From: Arthrobacter bambusae
Lineage (GTDB): Bacteria; Actinomycetota; Actinomycetes; Actinomycetales; Micrococcaceae
DNA length: 64,000 bases
Reading direction: 5' to 3'
NCBI RefSeq assembly: GCF_030812595.1
Contig: NZ_JAUSSZ010000002.1
Location: 1-64,000, forward strand
Position numbers and translations under genes: made by a program. A model generated the notes under the pieces. It saw nothing but the letters and a program-made list of their open reading frames with translations. It was not told the DNA's origin and did no database searches. This document shows positions 1 through 8,719 of the stretch, piece after piece. Numbering within the stretch: the first letter of the stretch is position 1; each line of letters begins with the position of its first letter.

Positions 1-49
1 ACTCTTGCTGATCCACATCAGTCGCCATGGAATCCATGGTGTCGCTCAT
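1..49 (-). CDS. 5' end of an unidentified gene (runs off window)
   Basis: Only the first 16 codons are in the window (MSDTMDSMATDVDQQE), read leftwards from an ATG at 49. The start is well supported by a strong ribosome binding site, GGGGAGG at 63-57, seven bases upstream. The peptide is acidic and has no signal sequence. Nothing can be said about function from 16 residues. It is divergent from the gene at 507, so 50-506 is a shared upstream region. Confidence 0.55.
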   Translation of the reverse strand, partial: MSDTMDSMATDVDQQE

Positions 50-506
50 GATCAGTCCTCCCCGCCAGGCACCGCCCGGCGTGTCAGGCCAACCCAGGAT
101 CCACCGTTATTCCGACACTCCCCCGCCATCTGCCGGCATCCACATTCAGGCGGAGTTGGCAGGACTCTTCGACGTCTCCGTGCCGGCAGGAATCAGTGGA
201 GCTTTTGGGGCGGTGGTGGCAAGGTTAGCGTAGGTCTATTCGAGTTTGTGTTGTCAGGTCCAGCTGGGGGATCGCATGCATTATGTTGACAAGGGGCATG
301 TTGACGAGCCGCGCGGTGCCATGGACACCGGGGTCCTTGCCGGCGGGAAACATCTCGATGGTCGGCCTCGCACCGGCGGTGACGGTGTTCGGGCCCGTTC
401 TTCGACTGGTGGACGCGCGGGGCGTCAGCCCGCGCGTTTCCAAGATAAGTCGGGTAAGCGGGTACTTTTGGGGTTACTGGAAGGTTCGGCGGCCTTCGGG
501 GAGGAC
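50..506. other. divergent intergenic region
   Basis: About 450 bases separate the leftward partial gene from the rightward gene at 507. Open frames across it are low-complexity shadows with no recognisable domain. I see the ribosome binding site of the leftward gene at its left end but no convincing promoter, repeat or RNA. Confidence 0.4.
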
Positions 507-887
507 ATGATCGTGGTACCGGATATTGCGGACGGTGGTAAGGCAAGTGTCGATCTAAGCGTCGACGGGCATCTTAATCTGCGCTGGCAGCCCGGGGTCC
601 ATATCGACGTTGAGGATGCCCATGCGGCCATGGCGAAAGTCAACGAGTTATGCCAGCGGGGGCAGCATCCGATGCTTGTAGACATGGCATCAGTTGCTTC
701 CGTTAGCCGGGAGGCCAGGGCTGTATGGTCCATCCCCTGCGGCGCTTCACGCATCGCTTTGTTAGGCAAGTCGCCTGTTGACCGGGTTCTGGCGAACTTC
801 TTCCTCGGAGTGCACGTCCCGCCTTGCCCAACTCGTTTTTTTACATCCCGCGCCGAGGCGATGGATTGGCTTAATGCGGGTGCGTGA
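507..887 (+). CDS. DUF7793-like (STAS-like fold) small protein
   Basis: A 126-residue soluble protein without signal peptide or membrane segment. The frame is open much further upstream, but the ATG at 507 follows GGGGAGG closely and is where protein-like sequence begins (MIVVPDIADGG). The middle (VEDAHAAMAKVNELC, then MLVDMASVASVSREARAVW) resembles the small actinobacterial DUF7793 proteins, which look like STAS-type modules and often sit beside signalling enzymes. The next gene is a GGDEF-EAL protein about 180 bases downstream on the same strand, so a regulatory partnership is possible. The family call is from memory of the pattern; the function is unknown. Confidence 0.6.
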   Translation: MIVVPDIADGGKASVDLSVDGHLNLRWQPGVHIDVEDAHAAMAKVNELCQRGQHPMLVDMASVASVSREARAVWSIPCGASRIALLGKSPVDRVLANFFLGVHVPPCPTRFFTSRAEAMDWLNAGA

Positions 888-1065
888 ACCCCGGACGCGC
901 TTCGTGGGGAGAACGGGCCTCGGGCGGGATTCGTGCTCGGCCGTGGGCGGGCAGAACCTTGTTTCCCAAGAAGAGATAACAGGGCGCCGCATCCGAGGTA
1001 GCCGTCACTGGAAATCCGGACATGGAGATAAACATTTCGAAAGCTCCTCGGGGGCCTAGGACTAC

Positions 1066-2604
1066 ATGAGATCGAGAAAGCGCGTTGAGGACGCGCGGCT
1101 GCAGCTGTTGGTTGACGGAGTTGTCCGATTGGCTGCCGGTGATCTGGACGCACGCATTGAGCCTTCGGCGGAACGTGATGAGATCGATGCTGTCATCACG
1201 GGAGTCAACCTGCTCGCAGAGGAACTGGGCCACATCCATGCGGATCTGGAACAGCGTGTTGCCACCCGCACGGCCATGTTGCGGCAAACACAGGTTGAGT
1301 TGGAACGGATGGCCAAGACGGATGCCTTGACAGGCCTTCCAAACAGGACCCTGCTCACCGAGCGGATCCAGGAAGCGGTCCTGTCCAGCGCGGACGGCGG
1401 AAAAGGCCCGGCTGTGTTGCTCCTGGATCTGGACTCGTTCAAGGCCATAAACGACATCCTGGGCCATAACGCAGGTGATGCCGCGCTGGTGGAAGTTGCC
1501 AAACGTCTCCGTTCCGCCGTGAGGGCCTCGGACACGGTTGCCCGCCTCGGCGGGGATGAGTTTGCGATCCTTATTGACTCGGCCACGGAAGATGAGGTCC
1601 TTCACATCGCGCACCGTGCATCGGAGTCCCTGCAGGAGAGCGTGCGTATCGGAGCGGAAACGGTGTGGGCGATGGCCAGCATCGGCGTTTGCATTGGCAA
1701 ACCGGGGTACCCGGCGGAGGCACTGCTGCGCGATGCCGATATTGCCATGTACCGGGCAAAGGCGCGTGGCCGGAACAACGTCCAGATCTTCCACCCGGAT
1801 ATGCTCGACGCCGTCCAGGAACGGTCGCGGATAACCGCCGAGCTACGCACCGCTGTTGCCGGTGGGGAGCTGGCATTGCTGTATCAGCCGGTGGTCGAGT
1901 TGGCTTCCGGTGGCGTCATCGGCATGGAAGCCCTCCTCCGGTGGCATCACCCGGTTCGCGGGACCATAATGCCAGGCAGTTTCATTGGCATCGCAGAGGA
2001 AACCGGGTTGATCTTTGAGCTGGGCCGGTGGGTACTGCACGAAGGTCTTGCCCAAATGAGGCGCTGGAGGCAAACCGACCCGGACCTGGCAGACTTTCGT
2101 CTGCACATAAATCTTTCCGCCGCCGAGCTGCTTCGACCGGACTTGCTGGACGACATCAGGGACACGCTGGCCAGGAATGGCGTGGATCCGCGGCATTTGG
2201 TCCTAGAGATCACCGAGACGGTGTTGATGTCCCGGGGAACCGGAGAGGAACAGGTCCTGAGCAGGCTCCGGGAGCTTGGGGTGGGCCTGCAAATTGACGA
2301 CTTCGGAACCGGCTTTTCGTCTATCAGCTACCTGACGGCGCTTCCGGCGGACACTGTGAAGGTCGACCAGTCCCTGATAAGGGACCTGGAGTCGAATCCG
2401 CGGCAGCAAAAGTTCGTGTCTGCCATTCTGCAGCTGATTTTCGCTGCGGGGCTCAACGCGACCGTGGAAGGCATCGAAACCGCAGAGCAAGCGGCCCAGC
2501 TGACATCTATGGGTTGCCTCTACGGGCAAGGCTACTTCTACGGACGCCCGCTGCCGGCCGCGCAGCTTGCGGGCCAACTCCGCCGGGCCGCGCGGCATCT
2601 GTAG
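1066..2604 (+). CDS. GGDEF-EAL cyclic-di-GMP turnover protein
   Basis: A 512-residue protein with both diguanylate cyclase and phosphodiesterase domains, so it should make or degrade cyclic-di-GMP. Residues about 20-60 look like a HAMP-type segment, followed by a coiled coil (about 55-90). The GGDEF motif is intact at 162-166 with an RxxD inhibitory site (RASD) five residues before it. The EAL motif is at 288-290, and the downstream EITE, DDFGTG, KVDQ and EGIE motifs of an active EAL domain are all present. There is no membrane segment or PAS/GAF sensor, which is unusual for a HAMP-bearing protein: either the sensor is supplied in trans or this is a truncated descendant of a membrane receptor. 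The methyltransferase gene begins 10 bases downstream. Confidence 0.85.
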   Translation: MRSRKRVEDARLQLLVDGVVRLAAGDLDARIEPSAERDEIDAVITGVNLLAEELGHIHADLEQRVATRTAMLRQTQVELERMAKTDALTGLPNRTLLTERIQEAVLSSADGGKGPAVLLLDLDSFKAINDILGHNAGDAALVEVAKRLRSAVRASDTVARLGGDEFAILIDSATEDEVLHIAHRASESLQESVRIGAETVWAMASIGVCIGKPGYPAEALLRDADIAMYRAKARGRNNVQIFHPDMLDAVQERSRITAELRTAVAGGELALLYQPVVELASGGVIGMEALLRWHHPVRGTIMPGSFIGIAEETGLIFELGRWVLHEGLAQMRRWRQTDPDLADFRLHINLSAAELLRPDLLDDIRDTLARNGVDPRHLVLEITETVLMSRGTGEEQVLSRLRELGVGLQIDDFGTGFSSISYLTALPADTVKVDQSLIRDLESNPRQQKFVSAILQLIFAAGLNATVEGIETAEQAAQLTSMGCLYGQGYFYGRPLPAAQLAGQLRRAARHL

Positions 2605-2613
2605 AGTTGGCCT

Positions 2614-3423
2614 ATGTCGAAGCTTTGGGACCGGATCCTGCTTGTCCCCACGGTAGTACGCCTGGCTTCCCGGGCACCCAGAAACCCGGTCGTCGCCTGG
2701 GAAGGATACTGGCGCGGAATCCGCACAACCGGGCCTTGCGGGGACGTTCTTTGGGACTCTGACTCCCTGGCCGAGCGAGCGCAATACGCCGACCAGATCT
2801 CAGCCCACTTTGATCCGGCTCTTCCCGTGGTTGACATCGGGTGCGGCAACGGCACCTACACCCGCTGGCTTGCCGAGCTCTTTCCACGAGTCCTCGGAAT
2901 CGACGTATCCACGGGGGCGATCGAGCTGGCGAGCAGGGAAGCGGAAGGCATTCCAAATGCCGAGTTCATGGTTCTCGATGCTACGGCGGCACCTTCCGGG
3001 GAGCTCCTGCGGGAGCGGCTGGGGCCCGCAAACGTCTTTGTCCGCGGAGTCTTCCACGTCCTGAAGCCCGGCAAGCAGGTGGCCCTGGCTGCCAACCTTC
3101 GAACCGTTGTCGGGGACAGCGGCCGGGTGCTGCTGGCAGAAACCAACTTCCGTGGAAATAGCCTCGGTTACCTCACCGAGCTCGGCGCGACCAGGCAAAG
3201 GATCCCGCTGCAGCTGCAGCGGGCCTTGGAAAACCTCCCCCGTCCCGGGCATTTCGGTGCGAGTGAACGGCACGGCGTCTTTCCGGATTCGGATTGGCGA
3301 ATGATTGCGGACGGCCCGGTCAACATCGAGGTGGTCCCGATGAACGCCGGCGGTCTTTCGCAGTGGGTTCCGGGATATTACGCGCTCCTGTCGGGCGCGG
3401 AGAATTCCGGAACCGAGCACTAA
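2614..3423 (+). CDS. class I SAM-dependent methyltransferase
   Basis: A 269-residue protein with a clear AdoMet-binding motif I (VVDIGCGNGTYTRWL, about residues 70-84) followed by an acidic residue at the end of the next strand (LGIDVSTGA). The central part (NVFVRGVFHVL) fits a Rossmann-type methyltransferase. There is no signal peptide or membrane segment. The substrate cannot be told from sequence. It lies 10 bases after the GGDEF-EAL gene, so the two are probably co-transcribed, and a strong hairpin follows at 3596-3636. Confidence 0.75.
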   Translation: MSKLWDRILLVPTVVRLASRAPRNPVVAWEGYWRGIRTTGPCGDVLWDSDSLAERAQYADQISAHFDPALPVVDIGCGNGTYTRWLAELFPRVLGIDVSTGAIELASREAEGIPNAEFMVLDATAAPSGELLRERLGPANVFVRGVFHVLKPGKQVALAANLRTVVGDSGRVLLAETNFRGNSLGYLTELGATRQRIPLQLQRALENLPRPGHFGASERHGVFPDSDWRMIADGPVNIEVVPMNAGGLSQWVPGYYALLSGAENSGTEH

Positions 3424-3595
3424 CGGGTGGTGTGCGCGACAGCCGCCCGGGTCCAAGCCCAGCAGTTGTTCCGGTTTTTAGTGAGGTACATGAATTCCGG
3501 GATCACGTGGCGTCATGGCTCGATACGCATTGTGGCCTTCTGACCGGCCGTGGGGATACCTCAGGGTCCCTCCGGCGGGGACGGCCCGCACGCGC

Positions 3596-3636
3596 AAGGG
3601 TCCTCTCCCTGGCACGCCGCCAGGTAGAGGACCCTT
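3596..3636. terminator. bidirectional terminator between convergent genes
   Basis: An 18-bp inverted repeat with one mismatch (AAGGGTCCTCTCCCTGGC at 3596-3613 against 3619-3636) around a 5-base loop. It has an A-rich left foot and a T-rich right foot. It lies between the rightward methyltransferase gene and the leftward SDR gene and can serve both. Confidence 0.75.
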
Positions 3637-3735
3637 GGGCCGGCGTCGCCGGTGATGAACGCTGCGGTAGAAGAGCTTCCGCCGTTTCGGGGCGACGGCT
3701 ACGTCACTTTTTGGGCTACCGCCGCAGATCAAGCC

Positions 3736-4527
3736 TCAAGATTTTGAGCTGGGCCGGCCAGGGATATGGCTAAGAATGGATTTGGAGAAGCCGCCATCCA
3801 CACAGATGTCTTGCCCGGTGACATAACCGGATAGCGGGCCTACCAAAAATTCGATGACGTTCGCAATGTCCATGGGGTCGCCAATTCTTGCCAGTGGAAT
3901 GATGTCTTCCCTTGCCTTTTTGATTTGGGGATCGGCGTACATTTTCTCCGTCATCCGTGTGTGGGTCATACCCGGTGAGACCACGTTGACTCGAATTCCT
4001 TCTGGTGCCCATTCCAGCGCGAGTGTTTGGGCGAGCATGGTCAGTGCAGCCTTGCTCGGGCTGTAGGCTCCGGATCCGGCGTGTGGCTGTTGACCCGACA
4101 TTGAAGAGGTGAAGCAGGCCGCGCCTTTGGCCTGCTTCAAGTGCGGGTGGCTTGCTTTGGCAAGAAGCCACGCGCCGCGGAGGTTCACGGAGAACATGTT
4201 GTCCCAGTCTTCAAGGGTCACGTCGCAAATGGGGCCGGGGTTAGCGATTCCGGCGTTAGCTACCAATGCGTCCAGACCACCGAATTCAGCTACCGCAGCC
4301 TCTACTAGTTGACCAGGAACCTCTGGGTCACCGAGGTCGCCGGCCAATGCGAGGGCGGTACCGCCCATCTGCTGGATTGAATCAACGACTTCTTTTTGGC
4401 TACCGTTCGATTCGTGCCCAGCCACGGCAATCATCGGGTGTACGCCACGAGCCAGTGCCGCCTCTGCGATTCTCAGGCAGGTCGCTGCTCCTATGCCGCT
4501 ACTTCCGCCACTTACCAAAGCTCTCAC
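3736..4527 (-). CDS. SDR-family NAD(P)-dependent oxidoreductase
   Basis: A 263-residue classical short-chain dehydrogenase. The cofactor motif GGSSGIG is at the N-terminus, NAG near residue 90, the catalytic serine in FTSSMSG, and YSPSK carries the catalytic Tyr and Lys. The C-terminal GYVTGQDICVDGG is typical of the family. It should oxidise or reduce a hydroxyl of a small substrate such as a sugar acid or polyol. It is the last gene of a leftward group (transporter at 7094, TIM barrel at 5525, this gene). The 167-base gap before it leaves room for its own promoter, though none is obvious. Confidence 0.85.
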   Translation of the reverse strand: MRALVSGGSSGIGAATCLRIAEAALARGVHPMIAVAGHESNGSQKEVVDSIQQMGGTALALAGDLGDPEVPGQLVEAAVAEFGGLDALVANAGIANPGPICDVTLEDWDNMFSVNLRGAWLLAKASHPHLKQAKGAACFTSSMSGQQPHAGSGAYSPSKAALTMLAQTLALEWAPEGIRVNVVSPGMTHTRMTEKMYADPQIKKAREDIIPLARIGDPMDIANVIEFLVGPLSGYVTGQDICVDGGFSKSILSHIPGRPSSKS

Positions 4528-4694
4528 TGCACATACTCCTTTGTTCGTGATTCACAGGGGAAAAATTTCTGATGCGAAGATTCATAAGAATCCGGGTCTG
4601 CCAAATTCAATAGCGGCGGTGCTCGATTCGCATGTGAACTATTTTCAATAGTTCCTTTAGGTCTTCGGCAACCGCGCTGTGCCCTGTTTTCCGG

Positions 4695-5525
4695 CTAGTT
4701 TTCCAGTTCCCAGCCCTGATCCTTCAGGTCCTGCATTGCCTTCTTGAATTCCTGCACGGGGTTCTCCTCGCGAATGATCTCAAGAACGACGTTGCTGACG
4801 CCGCACGTTTCCTTGACGACCTTGCCCAGCCCGTTCCAGTCGATCACTCCGGTGCCGATCGGATCGTGACCCCAGGTGTCAGTGCCCGTATCAGAAATAT
4901 GTATCAACCCAATGGATTCGTGATGGGAGAGCAGGCTTTCTACCGGATCTTCTCCGATGTAGGCAGCGTTGGCGACGTCGTACACGATCTTGACCGAGTC
5001 GTCGTTGATGGTGTTCACCACCCCTGCCAGGTTCTGGATGGTGGGGGTGAAGCAGTAGGGAGTGTTTTCGAAGAGCAGCCGCGTGCCAGCCTGTTTGGCC
5101 AGTGGGATGAGATTCTCCAGACTCTCGTACATCCAGCCGTAAACCCTATCGAGTGAAGGTGAGATCATTGGGCGTCTTGTGCCGGGGGAGATCACAACTT
5201 CGGGGACATCCCAGGCATGGGCCAGATCAATCACCGATTTGATGTGCTCGATGCTCTTGCGGCGCATATTGGCGCCAGGACTGGCCAAGTTGATGTCATA
5301 GCCTCCGGCGTTGAGTGACCTGATTTTCGCACCGTACTCGTCGAGTCTTGCACGAGTTTCCGAACGCTCTCTGTCGGATATTTCATCCGGCCAGCAATGT
5401 GGTGAGCTGATCGGAACTTCAAAAGTTCTGTAGCCGCTGTCGACCAATTCAGCTATCGCATCTATTGCCGTAGACGACCATAGGTAGGAGAACGTATTAA
5501 TGATCATTTGGTTCACTGAAGGCAT
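4695..5525 (-). CDS. sugar phosphate isomerase/epimerase family TIM barrel
   Basis: A 276-residue protein of the xylose-isomerase-like TIM-barrel (AP endonuclease 2) superfamily. Visible family landmarks are the metal-site segments RLLFENTPY, KIVYDVANAAY, GLIHISDTGTD and VVLEIIREENP, which supply the Glu, Asp, His and Glu ligands. Such enzymes isomerise or epimerise sugars and keto-sugars, or cleave 3-keto-glycosides. It lies between the transporter and SDR genes of one leftward group. A second member of the superfamily (11319) is in the facing operon, so two successive isomerase or lyase steps are plausible. The substrate is unknown. Confidence 0.8.
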   Translation of the reverse strand: MPSVNQMIINTFSYLWSSTAIDAIAELVDSGYRTFEVPISSPHCWPDEISDRERSETRARLDEYGAKIRSLNAGGYDINLASPGANMRRKSIEHIKSVIDLAHAWDVPEVVISPGTRRPMISPSLDRVYGWMYESLENLIPLAKQAGTRLLFENTPYCFTPTIQNLAGVVNTINDDSVKIVYDVANAAYIGEDPVESLLSHHESIGLIHISDTGTDTWGHDPIGTGVIDWNGLGKVVKETCGVSNVVLEIIREENPVQEFKKAMQDLKDQGWELEN

Positions 5526-5675
5526 CTTTCTGTTCTTCGCCTTTATTTATTGCGCAATGTGAATTTTAATTCTGCTTAGGCGGTCTCACCCGTGGACCGG
5601 GCGGCTCGAAGATGCCGGGGCAGTTACGCCCCTTCTTGCCGGTCGAGCCGCCACGGCTGTTTGGTACCAGTGTGC

Positions 5676-7094
5676 CTACCGGGAACCCTTGGTCTGGTCA
5701 GTAGTCGACGAAGTGCTCGAGACGAGGTGTTCTCCTTCGATTACCTCAGGGTCAGCAAGCGCCACCGTGGCACGGCCGGTCCGACTGCCGGTCTCGGGGA
5801 GAGTGAAGTAGACGATGAGGCAGAGGGCAACAACGGCGATCATGTAGATCGCCACGTACTCGGGATGTCCGGCGCTGACGAACTCAGCAGCAATGAGTGG
5901 CGCGGTGCCACCGAAGACGGCGATGACAATTTGGTGTGCGAAGCCAATCCCGGATACCCGGACAGCGGCCGGGAACAGTTCGGCCTGGATGGTCGGGTAT
6001 ATCGACTGCCAGATGCCGAGAACGACCCATCCCGACGCCGACACCAGAACGTATACCCCGAAGCCTGGCTGGTTCAGCAGCAGAAGCAACGGGTAGAAGA
6101 GGACGACCATGCCGATGGCGCCGATGATGGGGAAGATTTTGCGTCGGCCAAGCCGATCGGAAAGGGCGCCGCAGACCGGCACGATGACAACCAGCAAGGC
6201 CAGCCCGATCACATTTCCCGCCAAGGTGGAGGACAGGTCCCGGCCGGTGGTCAGTTTGGCGTAGGTGGGGAGGAAGGTGGCCCAGGTGTAGTAGGCCACG
6301 GCCGGGGCTGAGAGGGCCGCTGTCTGCAGTAGAGCCTTGGGGTGTTCGCGAAGTAGGTCCCAGAGGCGCGCCGCGGCGGACTTTTGATCGACGAGGGCAG
6401 TTGCCTCAAACTCACGGGTCTCTTCTGCACGGGCCCTCAAGATAAGGCCGACGACGCCGAGGACGCCCCCCGCGAGGAACGGGATTCGCCAACCCCAGGC
6501 GGCGAGGTCCGCCGGGGTAAAGGCTGATGTCACCATTGCTGCGGCGCCGGTCGCTGCGAGGGTCGCGAAGCCGCTGGCCATGTTGGAGAACGAACCGAAC
6601 AAGCCCCTGCGGTTCGCGGGAGCGTGTTCAACCATGAACGCGATGGCGCTCTGCGCCTCACTTCCGGCGGAGATTCCCTGGAGGATGCGTGCCACCAGAA
6701 AGAGGATGGGTGCTGCATAGCCGATGGTCGCGAATGACGGCGTGAGGCCGATTATCAGAGCACCTAGTGCCATGCCGGAGATGGACAGCGTGAGGATGAG
6801 CCGTCGGCCGAAACGGTCGGCCAGTGGGGAGATGATGATTCCGCTGAGCGGGCGTACAACGAACCCGAGCGCGTAGGTGAGCAGTGCTGCGATTAGGGAA
6901 GCGATCGGGGAAGCACTTGGGAAAATCTGGCCCGAGAACACGGCTGCCAGCAGCCCATAGACGTACCAGTCGTACCACTCTACGAAGTGGCCGATCGTAC
7001 CTGCCACCATATTGACGGTGCGGCGAGGGTGCTCGGACACTTCGGGAACCGCCGAAGGGACCCGGCGGCCGAGCGCTTCTTTCGAGGTCTTCAT
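5676..7094 (-). CDS. MHS-family MFS transporter (organic or sugar acid:H+ symporter)
   Basis: A 472-residue integral membrane protein of about 12 helices. The N-terminal block IGHFVEWYDWYVYG and the loop PLADRFGRR are hallmarks of the metabolite:H+ symporter branch of MFS (relatives of KgtP, ShiA and ProP), which usually carry organic acids or zwitterions. I place the start at the ATG at 7094, served by GGAGAG; the longer in-frame ATGs at 7106 and 7169 lack a good ribosome binding site. It heads the leftward group that continues with a TIM barrel and an SDR. Its promoter and a LacI-type operator lie at 7206-7266. The context suggests import of the acidic substrate of this cluster. Confidence 0.85.
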   Translation of the reverse strand: MKTSKEALGRRVPSAVPEVSEHPRRTVNMVAGTIGHFVEWYDWYVYGLLAAVFSGQIFPSASPIASLIAALLTYALGFVVRPLSGIIISPLADRFGRRLILTLSISGMALGALIIGLTPSFATIGYAAPILFLVARILQGISAGSEAQSAIAFMVEHAPANRRGLFGSFSNMASGFATLAATGAAAMVTSAFTPADLAAWGWRIPFLAGGVLGVVGLILRARAEETREFEATALVDQKSAAARLWDLLREHPKALLQTAALSAPAVAYYTWATFLPTYAKLTTGRDLSSTLAGNVIGLALLVVIVPVCGALSDRLGRRKIFPIIGAIGMVVLFYPLLLLLNQPGFGVYVLVSASGWVVLGIWQSIYPTIQAELFPAAVRVSGIGFAHQIVIAVFGGTAPLIAAEFVSAGHPEYVAIYMIAVVALCLIVYFTLPETGSRTGRATVALADPEVIEGEHLVSSTSSTTDQTKGSR

Positions 7095-7205
7095 TGAACT
7101 CTCCATATTTTCACGTTTGCTGACGAGGGGTAACGGGCTAAACCAAGGAACTTGATGCAGGCCTGGCAAGTGCTTTACCGCCGGGTCTCTTAGTGGCTAG
7201 CACTA

Positions 7206-7234
7206 ATGAGATCGGTTGCTGAGATCGGTTGCAA
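7206..7234 (-). promoter_or_regulatory. 29-bp operator, copy 1 (tandem GCAACCGATCTCA)
   Basis: On the minus strand this is two direct copies of GCAACCGATCTCA at a 13-base period. The 29 bases are repeated exactly, in opposite orientation, at 8720-8748. Each unit resembles a degenerate LacI-family operator (TG..A.CG.T..CA). It begins two bases downstream of the -10 box of the transporter promoter, a repressor-type position. A TTAGTG-N5-CACTAA inverted repeat abuts it at 7190-7206. The likely ligand is the LacI protein encoded at 9745. Confidence 0.7.
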
Positions 7235-7236
7235 CA

Positions 7237-7266
7237 ACGATAGGGGTGATGCATCCCACTTGTCAA
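7237..7266 (-). promoter_or_regulatory. promoter of the transporter-TIM barrel-SDR group
   Basis: Minus-strand TTGACA (7266-7261), an 18-base spacer and TATCGT (7242-7237) match a housekeeping-sigma promoter of actinobacteria (TANNNT -10). The operator follows after two bases. Confidence 0.6.
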
Positions 7267-7430
7267 CGTCTTGTTGAGGCGGCGCCTCAGGTGGTTGCAG
7301 CGGCGGCCCTGTTGGGGGACAGCGGTGCTATTCCTGCTTGGACGACAGGCATCTTTCCTCAGTCCGATTAGGGGCTCAGACCTGAGGAGGGTTGCTCATG
7401 GGGTGCCTGAGTGATGGCCGGATTCGGCAG

Positions 7431-7979
7431 TCACGCATCTGCCGGGAGCGGTGTTTCGTTGTTGAAGTCCAGGTACTGCACCCCGGACCATGCGCATTCC
7501 AGGCTTCCGTAGATGGACCAGTACTCGTCCCAGTGAGAGAGTTTCCATTGGTCTCGTTCCAGGCCGCGACGGGAAAGCCGTTCCCGCAGAAGGTCCTGGG
7601 GAACCCTTACCCGCACGACCGTGGCCTGGGAAGGTGGCCAGTGAAATTTCTCTGCCGCGCGTGTCAGGAAGTCGGGTACCTGGAAGTAGGCGCCAAAAGG
7701 GGCATCGATCACTACCGAGCGGCCGAGGCGCAGGTTTGCTCCGGCCACGTCCATGAGAGTGTCGTATTCGAGCGGCAGCAGGTTGTCGCGATAGTAGTCG
7801 TTGGATTCCCGGTCGGTGGGGTCGTGTCCGGTCACTTTCAGGGCGTACTCGACAAACCGTCCGCACACCCGGTCCTTGTCCAGATAGGCGGCGCCGTTCT
7901 CTCTTGCTGTTTTCTGGGCAACTGTCGTTTTCCCTGAGCCGGCCGGCCCAATAACGATGAAGACGTTGGGGACGGTCAT
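7431..7979 (-). CDS. P-loop small-molecule kinase (AAA/gluconokinase-like)
   Basis: A 182-residue protein with an N-terminal Walker A motif (IVIGPAGSGKTTVA), the pattern of small P-loop kinases such as gluconate, shikimate or nucleotide kinases. VVIDAPFGAY is the likely Walker-B region and RERLSRRGLERD a lid-like segment. The start at 7979 overlaps the stop of the aldolase gene as ATGA, so translation is coupled. A longer in-frame start exists but overlaps the aldolase. Coupling to a KDPG-type aldolase suggests that it phosphorylates the sugar-acid intermediate the aldolase then cleaves; this is inference, as it is not a PfkB-type 2-keto-3-deoxygluconate kinase. Confidence 0.7.
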   Translation of the reverse strand: MTVPNVFIVIGPAGSGKTTVAQKTARENGAAYLDKDRVCGRFVEYALKVTGHDPTDRESNDYYRDNLLPLEYDTLMDVAGANLRLGRSVVIDAPFGAYFQVPDFLTRAAEKFHWPPSQATVVRVRVPQDLLRERLSRRGLERDQWKLSHWDEYWSIYGSLECAWSGVQYLDFNNETPLPADA

Positions 7980-8623
7980 CGGCGGGCCTCCGCCACGGCT
8001 GAAAGGAACTCCTTGGCGGCTTTGGTGACCCGGTTGAAGTCGCCGTCCGGCTGCCATGCTTTGGTCACGTAGCTGCCGACGCCGACACCTGCGACGCCAG
8101 CCGCGAACCATTCACCCACGTTCTCGACGGTCACGCCGCCCGCCGGCATGATTGGCAGGTGCGCGAGCGGGGCAAGCACGGATTTGGCATAGGGGATGCC
8201 GCCCGCCTCGGTGGGAAAAAGCTTGAGGATGTCGGCGCCCGCCTCGGCGGAGTTGACCAGCTCAGTTGGCGTGTAGGCGCCGCTGACCGTGGGTACCTGG
8301 TAGCGGTTGGCTGTACGTATCATGTCCGGGTTCAGCTGAGGACTGACCAGGAAGTCAGCGCCGGCGCGGATGCACTCGTAGGCCGAGTGCTCGTCCAGCA
8401 CGGTTCCGGCACCAACCGCTACTCCGTTTGACCCGTGCTTGGCGGCGAGCCTGCGGATGACATCGACGGCACCTGGGATCGAGAGGGTGATTTCAAGGGC
8501 ACGGAAGCCTCCCGTGATGGCGGCTTCGGCGACGCGTTCTGCCACGTCAGCGTTGTCGAGGCGGACGATCAGGATGGCGCCGGATTCGTCGATGGTCTGC
8601 AGGGTGCGAAGTTTCTTGTACAT
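7976..8623 (-). CDS. KDPG/KHG-type 2-keto-3-deoxy aldolase
   Basis: A 215-residue class I aldolase of the 2-dehydro-3-deoxy-6-phosphogluconate / 4-hydroxy-2-oxoglutarate family. Visible markers are the Glu in ALEITLS, the GAGTVLD turn, the Schiff-base Lys in ILKLFPTEAGG and the phosphate-binding IMPAGGV. Length and order fit the family. The expected reaction cleaves a 2-keto-3-deoxy-aldonate or its phosphate to pyruvate and an aldehyde. It heads a leftward pair with the coupled kinase and is divergent from the Gfo/Idh gene at 8766, sharing the operator at 8720-8748. Confidence 0.85.
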   Translation of the reverse strand: MYKKLRTLQTIDESGAILIVRLDNADVAERVAEAAITGGFRALEITLSIPGAVDVIRRLAAKHGSNGVAVGAGTVLDEHSAYECIRAGADFLVSPQLNPDMIRTANRYQVPTVSGAYTPTELVNSAEAGADILKLFPTEAGGIPYAKSVLAPLAHLPIMPAGGVTVENVGEWFAAGVAGVGVGSYVTKAWQPDGDFNRVTKAAKEFLSAVAEARR

Positions 8624-8688
8624 GCTTGCCTTTCTTGAGCCCCGGCGTGTTAATGCTGCTTATTGCCCGGGCCACTGTTGAAGTGTCG

Positions 8689-8717
8689 TTGACAAACTTT
8701 CCCACCATCCATAGTGT
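8689..8717 (+). promoter_or_regulatory. promoter of the rightward sugar-catabolic operon
   Basis: TTGACA (8689-8694), a 17-base spacer and TAGTGT (8712-8717) form a near-consensus promoter. The operator copy starts two bases after the -10 box, the same geometry as at the transporter promoter. Confidence 0.65.
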
Positions 8718-8719
8718 TA

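Noticed and set aside
871..1794. 307-codon minus-strand frame
   Set aside because: It runs opposite the GGDEF-EAL gene and has no recognisable domain or ribosome binding site.
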